Shown here: positions 62,201 through 64,000 of the stretch, piece by piece | Layout of the letters: each line of letters begins with the position of its first letter | How positions within the stretch are numbered: position 1 is the stretch's first letter | Assembly (NCBI GenBank): GCA_016285885.1 | Contig: JAEERP010000004.1 | Location: 1 to 64,000, forward strand | Direction: 5' to 3' | Length of the DNA: 64,000 bases | Source of the DNA: Paludibacteraceae bacterium | GTDB taxonomy: Bacteria; Bacteroidota; Bacteroidia; Bacteroidales; Paludibacteraceae | Program-made: the position numbers and the translations under genes | The notes under the pieces: generated by a model | Databases searched by the model: none | The model's input: only the letters and a program-made list of their open reading frames with translations | Told to the model about the DNA's origin: nothing

Positions 62201-64000
62201 GTCAGCGGACGGTCGATGGCGTCGAAAGTGGAGTCCACGAGTAGTTTCCCGCTAAATTCAACTATCTCAGTCGCTTTTGCGAGATTGCAGGTGGTAGGGT
62301 GATAAATTTTAATGGTTCTACCGAGGGCATCGTATTGGGTGCGTCCTGAGACGATCATCTTCTCGCCCTCACCCTGGATCTCCGCATCCTTCTTCACCTG
62401 GTACGGGCGTCCGAGACCATCCACGTGAGTGACGGTCTGCAACGGATTGTCCGGATGCTGCGGGTCGTAATGGTTGGTCACGGCATAGGAACTCTTATAA
62501 TCCGACCCCAGGATGTATTTGTATGCGATGGTGTAAGGCACGCCGTCGCTTTGCTCGTTCGGTGCGACAATGGTGTCGGTACGACCGAGGTTGTCGATGT
62601 GGTAGTGTACGGTGTACCCGTTCATGCCACGCACGGTGCGAGGAATACCGTAGCGGTAGTCGTAGTCCTCCATCTCGCTGTGGTATCCGAAGGCGTCGGT
62701 GACGCGCTCCGGGTACATGTGGTACTTCCGGTCGTACTCGTACTCGAAGAAGGAGCTGTCCTTCGCACTAGATGCCCCTTCGGTCGGGAAGGTGCGGCGG
62801 ATCATGTTACCGAACTCGTCGTATTTGAAGTTAGACACGGCCGGATTCTCTCCCACATATTGCGTCATTTGGGTCATGGCCGTAGGAGTACGATTGTCAT
62901 TGTATTGGGCGGTCACCTTACGGTAGAGTGTCCCGTCGGTTCCCTTGACCTCGACACTGGTGGCCAAGCCTTTTTCCATATTTTTCTCTCCTTCGTATAG
63001 GATGACGTCGTCATAACCCCAATTGCCGTTTTTGTCTTGTGTCAAATCCCTGAAACTGTAGGCCGAGAGGTTACCATAACTCTTCGTATAGTCGTAGGTC
63101 TCGTGGGTCAACTCTAGTCCATCTTGGTTGTTCGCCTCATAAGCGGTGGTCTTCTTCTCTTTAGGGGCGGAGAAGAGGGAGATTCCATCCGTGATTTGTT
63201 TCAGGTCGTTCAGTTGGGAACCGCCGGTGATGCTATAGTGGGCGTAGGCGGTGTTATCCTCCTTGAACTTGATTTCCTTCGTTTCCCCCGTGTTTTCATC
63301 CTTGGCATAGCCGACCACGAGGTTGCGGATCGGTGCGCCCGCGGTGAGGTAATGCTGCACGTCATACTCGGCAATGACGGAGCGGACAGGGTTACCATTC
63401 TCGTCCAAGTTGGTGGTCGTCACCTTACCGAAGCCGAGGAACTCACGTTCACGACGGTCACGCTTACCATTCTCGTAGGAGAAGAGGCTCTTCATATCCG
63501 GGTTCATACCCGTCGCGTCGCTGACAGTCAGGGATGACATGGCCCACTTACCGCCCGGATGGTCGGTCGTCGGCGTCGTATGCGCATATTCGATGGTAAA
63601 CTTACCACCAAACGGATTGGTTACGGAACTCAACTTGTTGGTGGCACCAATGCGGGAGTAAGAGATATGCAAGTCCTCGTCACCACCCAAAGGAGCCGTC
63701 ACGTAATCCATAAATCCATCTCCATCCATGTCTCGATAGGAAAGGAGCTCACCATTCATGCCAATGCTTCCAGAGCCACCGCCAGAACCAGAAATCTTCA
63801 CGAGGAAGACAGGTACAGAGACAGTCAACGTACCGTTAATGGACATGGAAGCGGAGAAAGAGGAACTCAACCAGCCCTCCGCCTTCTTCGTATCCCAAGG
63901 GATGGAACTATTATCTTCGAAGCCACACCCCATGTTCATCTTCACAACACCAGACCTTCCATCGACATAATCCGGCAATCCGTCACCATTCACGTCACGG
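59227..64000 (-). CDS. Large Rhs/Tc-toxin-like protein with papain/NlpC-like tip (N-terminus beyond the window)
   Basis: About 1590 residues are visible; the frame continues past the right edge (it already reads DVNGDGLPDYV there). Part of the FG-GAP region, the full Rhs repeat region and the Rhs core (HPDHLGSTALVTD, YGARYLNPKDTRW, RLVDPDG) are nearly identical to the protein at 47227-56664. The last about 220 residues are different. They contain SNCHGLAYAKGQVWI (Cys 98 residues before the end), DVITFF and NVPQHSYI (His about 48 before the end), an arrangement of Cys and His seen in papain-like/NlpC-type toxin and enzyme domains. By inference a peptidase, amidase or related toxin. Next gene one base downstream. 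Confidence 0.85.
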   Translation of the reverse strand, partial: RDVNGDGLPDYVDGRSGVVKMNMGCGFEDNSSIPWDTKKAEGWLSSSFSASMSINGTLTVSVPVFLVKISGSGGGSGSIGMNGELLSYRDMDGDGFMDYVTAPLGGDEDLHISYSRIGATNKLSSVTNPFGGKFTIEYAHTTPTTDHPGGKWAMSSLTVSDATGMNPDMKSLFSYENGKRDRREREFLGFGKVTTTNLDENGNPVRSVIAEYDVQHYLTAGAPIRNLVVGYAKDENTGETKEIKFKEDNTAYAHYSITGGSQLNDLKQITDGISLFSAPKEKKTTAYEANNQDGLELTHETYDYTKSYGNLSAYSFRDLTQDKNGNWGYDDVILYEGEKNMEKGLATSVEVKGTDGTLYRKVTAQYNDNRTPTAMTQMTQYVGENPAVSNFKYDEFGNMIRRTFPTEGASSAKDSSFFEYEYDRKYHMYPERVTDAFGYHSEMEDYDYRYGIPRTVRGMNGYTVHYHIDNLGRTDTIVAPNEQSDGVPYTIAYKYILGSDYKSSYAVTNHYDPQHPDNPLQTVTHVDGLGRPYQVKKDAEIQGEGEKMIVSGRTQYDALGRTIKIYHPTTCNLAKATEIVEFSGKLLVDSTFDAIDRPLTQTLPGDESNDEESQGDAVSKMNYSIEDGLMKTTAIDPKGNEQYTYTNGAGQTVRTARDYKRMEGENSESMEEKVYAINYAYDPIGQLLSVTDAAQNKTTYTYDMAGHKLSVEHPSAGLTTFAYDVAGNMVEKQTPNLAEEGASIQYTYKKNRLESVKYPKHEENNVTYTYGGVNAPHNRVGRLALIEDGSGATEFFYGRMGEVTKQRRTLVIPNQAVATYTTEWTYDSHNRIQTMTYPDGEIVSYRYNLGGLLSSVSGKKDYTYDYVEEIGYDEYEQKKYMKYGNGVETNYGYSNERRRLGTLVVSNQKGNIMDNTYSYDQLDNITKLVNKGMAQHTKDGKTIGGGVTHNYTYDAWNRLVEAHGTFSGADDKNAKYDLFMAYDELYNVTSKKLDVEQTNLQFPGTLKAGHTLKYQYDRENNDPFRLLSVSASEYRVADDEETAAEVTADKIVNTRSEYAFDANGNQTQVATGKEAKEGVEELPQANLRQLLWDEDNRLLAINDNGHVSNYFYDANGERTVKMSAGMEELYINGSSAGDEKKFGAKFVAYVSPYLVLKNGGEYTKHIYAGTERIASKIGDFESFGADPRRVEKAGESIRDINYGGKYKALGEQLKANYDTFCVSYNLKENKDYDDNASFCCGDKPLEEMEGNDPSSVVENTKAEANIFFYHPDHLGSTALVTDADGEVTQHVAYIPYGEVFIEERNGVWNTPYLFNAKELDEETGMYYYGARYLNPKDTRWISVDPLFEKYVGMSPYNYCSGNPVRLVDPDGTLNTTPDGDVVFVPDLTQSLVASGSQSLNGPDEVSYLTTTDNKVYQTNALYQPGFVTTKQGNRVPAFQLVSLTITQVDRKTREPIGAPQELLGNEKLQKSLGSMAGRSIAQEYISAFRSNCHGLAYAKGQVWIQGNAVSTIINDEYQQAQGDIQQYDVITFFSRGNNVPQHSYIKWDSSPAGDYRSKDGRLKVRYSNSIQTHTYNYNNPNNYSVRYRRR

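Noticed and set aside
60682-62244. Long plus-strand frame of 520 codons opposite the partial Rhs gene, and similar ones opposite other large genes
   Set aside because: These are antisense shadows of GC-rich, repeat-rich Rhs coding DNA; the minus-strand translation has clear domains and the plus strand has none.
1-64000. CRISPR array or insertion sequence with intact ends
   Set aside because: No regularly spaced short repeats and no intact transposase gene were seen; the only mobile-type sequences are the Rpn and serine recombinase relics.

Overview
The window looks like a chromosomal segment of a Bacteroidetes bacterium, most likely order Bacteroidales. The evidence is several promoters of the Bacteroides type (TTTG about 20 bases before TAnnTTTG, for example before both tRNA genes and before 17627), a hybrid two-component sensor/regulator next to GH43 and esterase genes, an rnpA-yidD-hemD-DUF4271 block, and secreted enzymes ending in domains that resemble type IX secretion (T9SS) sorting tails. 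The genus cannot be fixed from the sequence alone; a xylan-degrading Prevotella/Bacteroides-like gut or rumen organism fits.

Layout. (1) 1-5029: three tandem 'orphan Rhs tip' cassettes on the plus strand. Each has the same leader of about 140 bp with a conserved hairpin, a conserved Rhs core of about 75-105 residues, a different AT-rich C-terminal domain (JAB/JAMM-like; an unrecognised domain now frameshifted; an HExxH metallopeptidase-like domain), and then an overlapping small gene for an exported protein or lipoprotein, which is the candidate immunity gene. (2) 5146-19660: a fused MMPL exporter/PlsC acyltransferase, a DUF4143-type ATPase, a recombinase relic, tRNA-Cys, a TonB-dependent receptor with a small lipoprotein, an M23/LysM peptidase, tRNA-Lys, an operon of ApgM-type phosphoglycerate mutase with two lipoproteins, and a secreted DUF3472-like protein. 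(3) 19973-28594: housekeeping genes, namely argR-GNAT-argG, greA-HIT-DUF4271-hemD-rnpA-yidD, an unrecognised membrane protein, AraC-DsrE and an acyl carrier protein. (4) 28728-30200: a small degenerate island with Rhs and Rpn-family remnants. (5) 30213-45731: a CAP lipoprotein, then a xylan/arabinoxylan locus made of a hybrid two-component system, an alpha/beta esterase, two GH43 enzymes carrying CBM6 and two tandem CE1-type esterases with CBM6, without SusC/SusD in view. (6) 45984-46988: folK and purE. (7) 47227-64000: two very large Rhs proteins in tandem on the minus strand, with SpvB and FG-GAP (TcB-like) plus Rhs (TcC-like) regions. They are nearly identical through the Rhs repeats but carry different C-terminal tips. 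The second is followed by candidate immunity genes, and an Rpn-family pseudogene lies between them. It runs off the right edge.

How the pieces fit. The Rhs material at both ends of the window and the relics at 29.6-30.1 kb look like one recombining family: long delivery proteins, and short cassettes that hold only the conserved junction plus a new toxin/immunity pair. All the candidate immunity proteins here carry export signals or membrane segments, which suggests protection outside the cytoplasm. The xylan locus reads as a sensor-regulator (31132-35109) controlling a three-gene operon (45731 to 39697, with its own promoter and terminator) plus two singly terminated genes.
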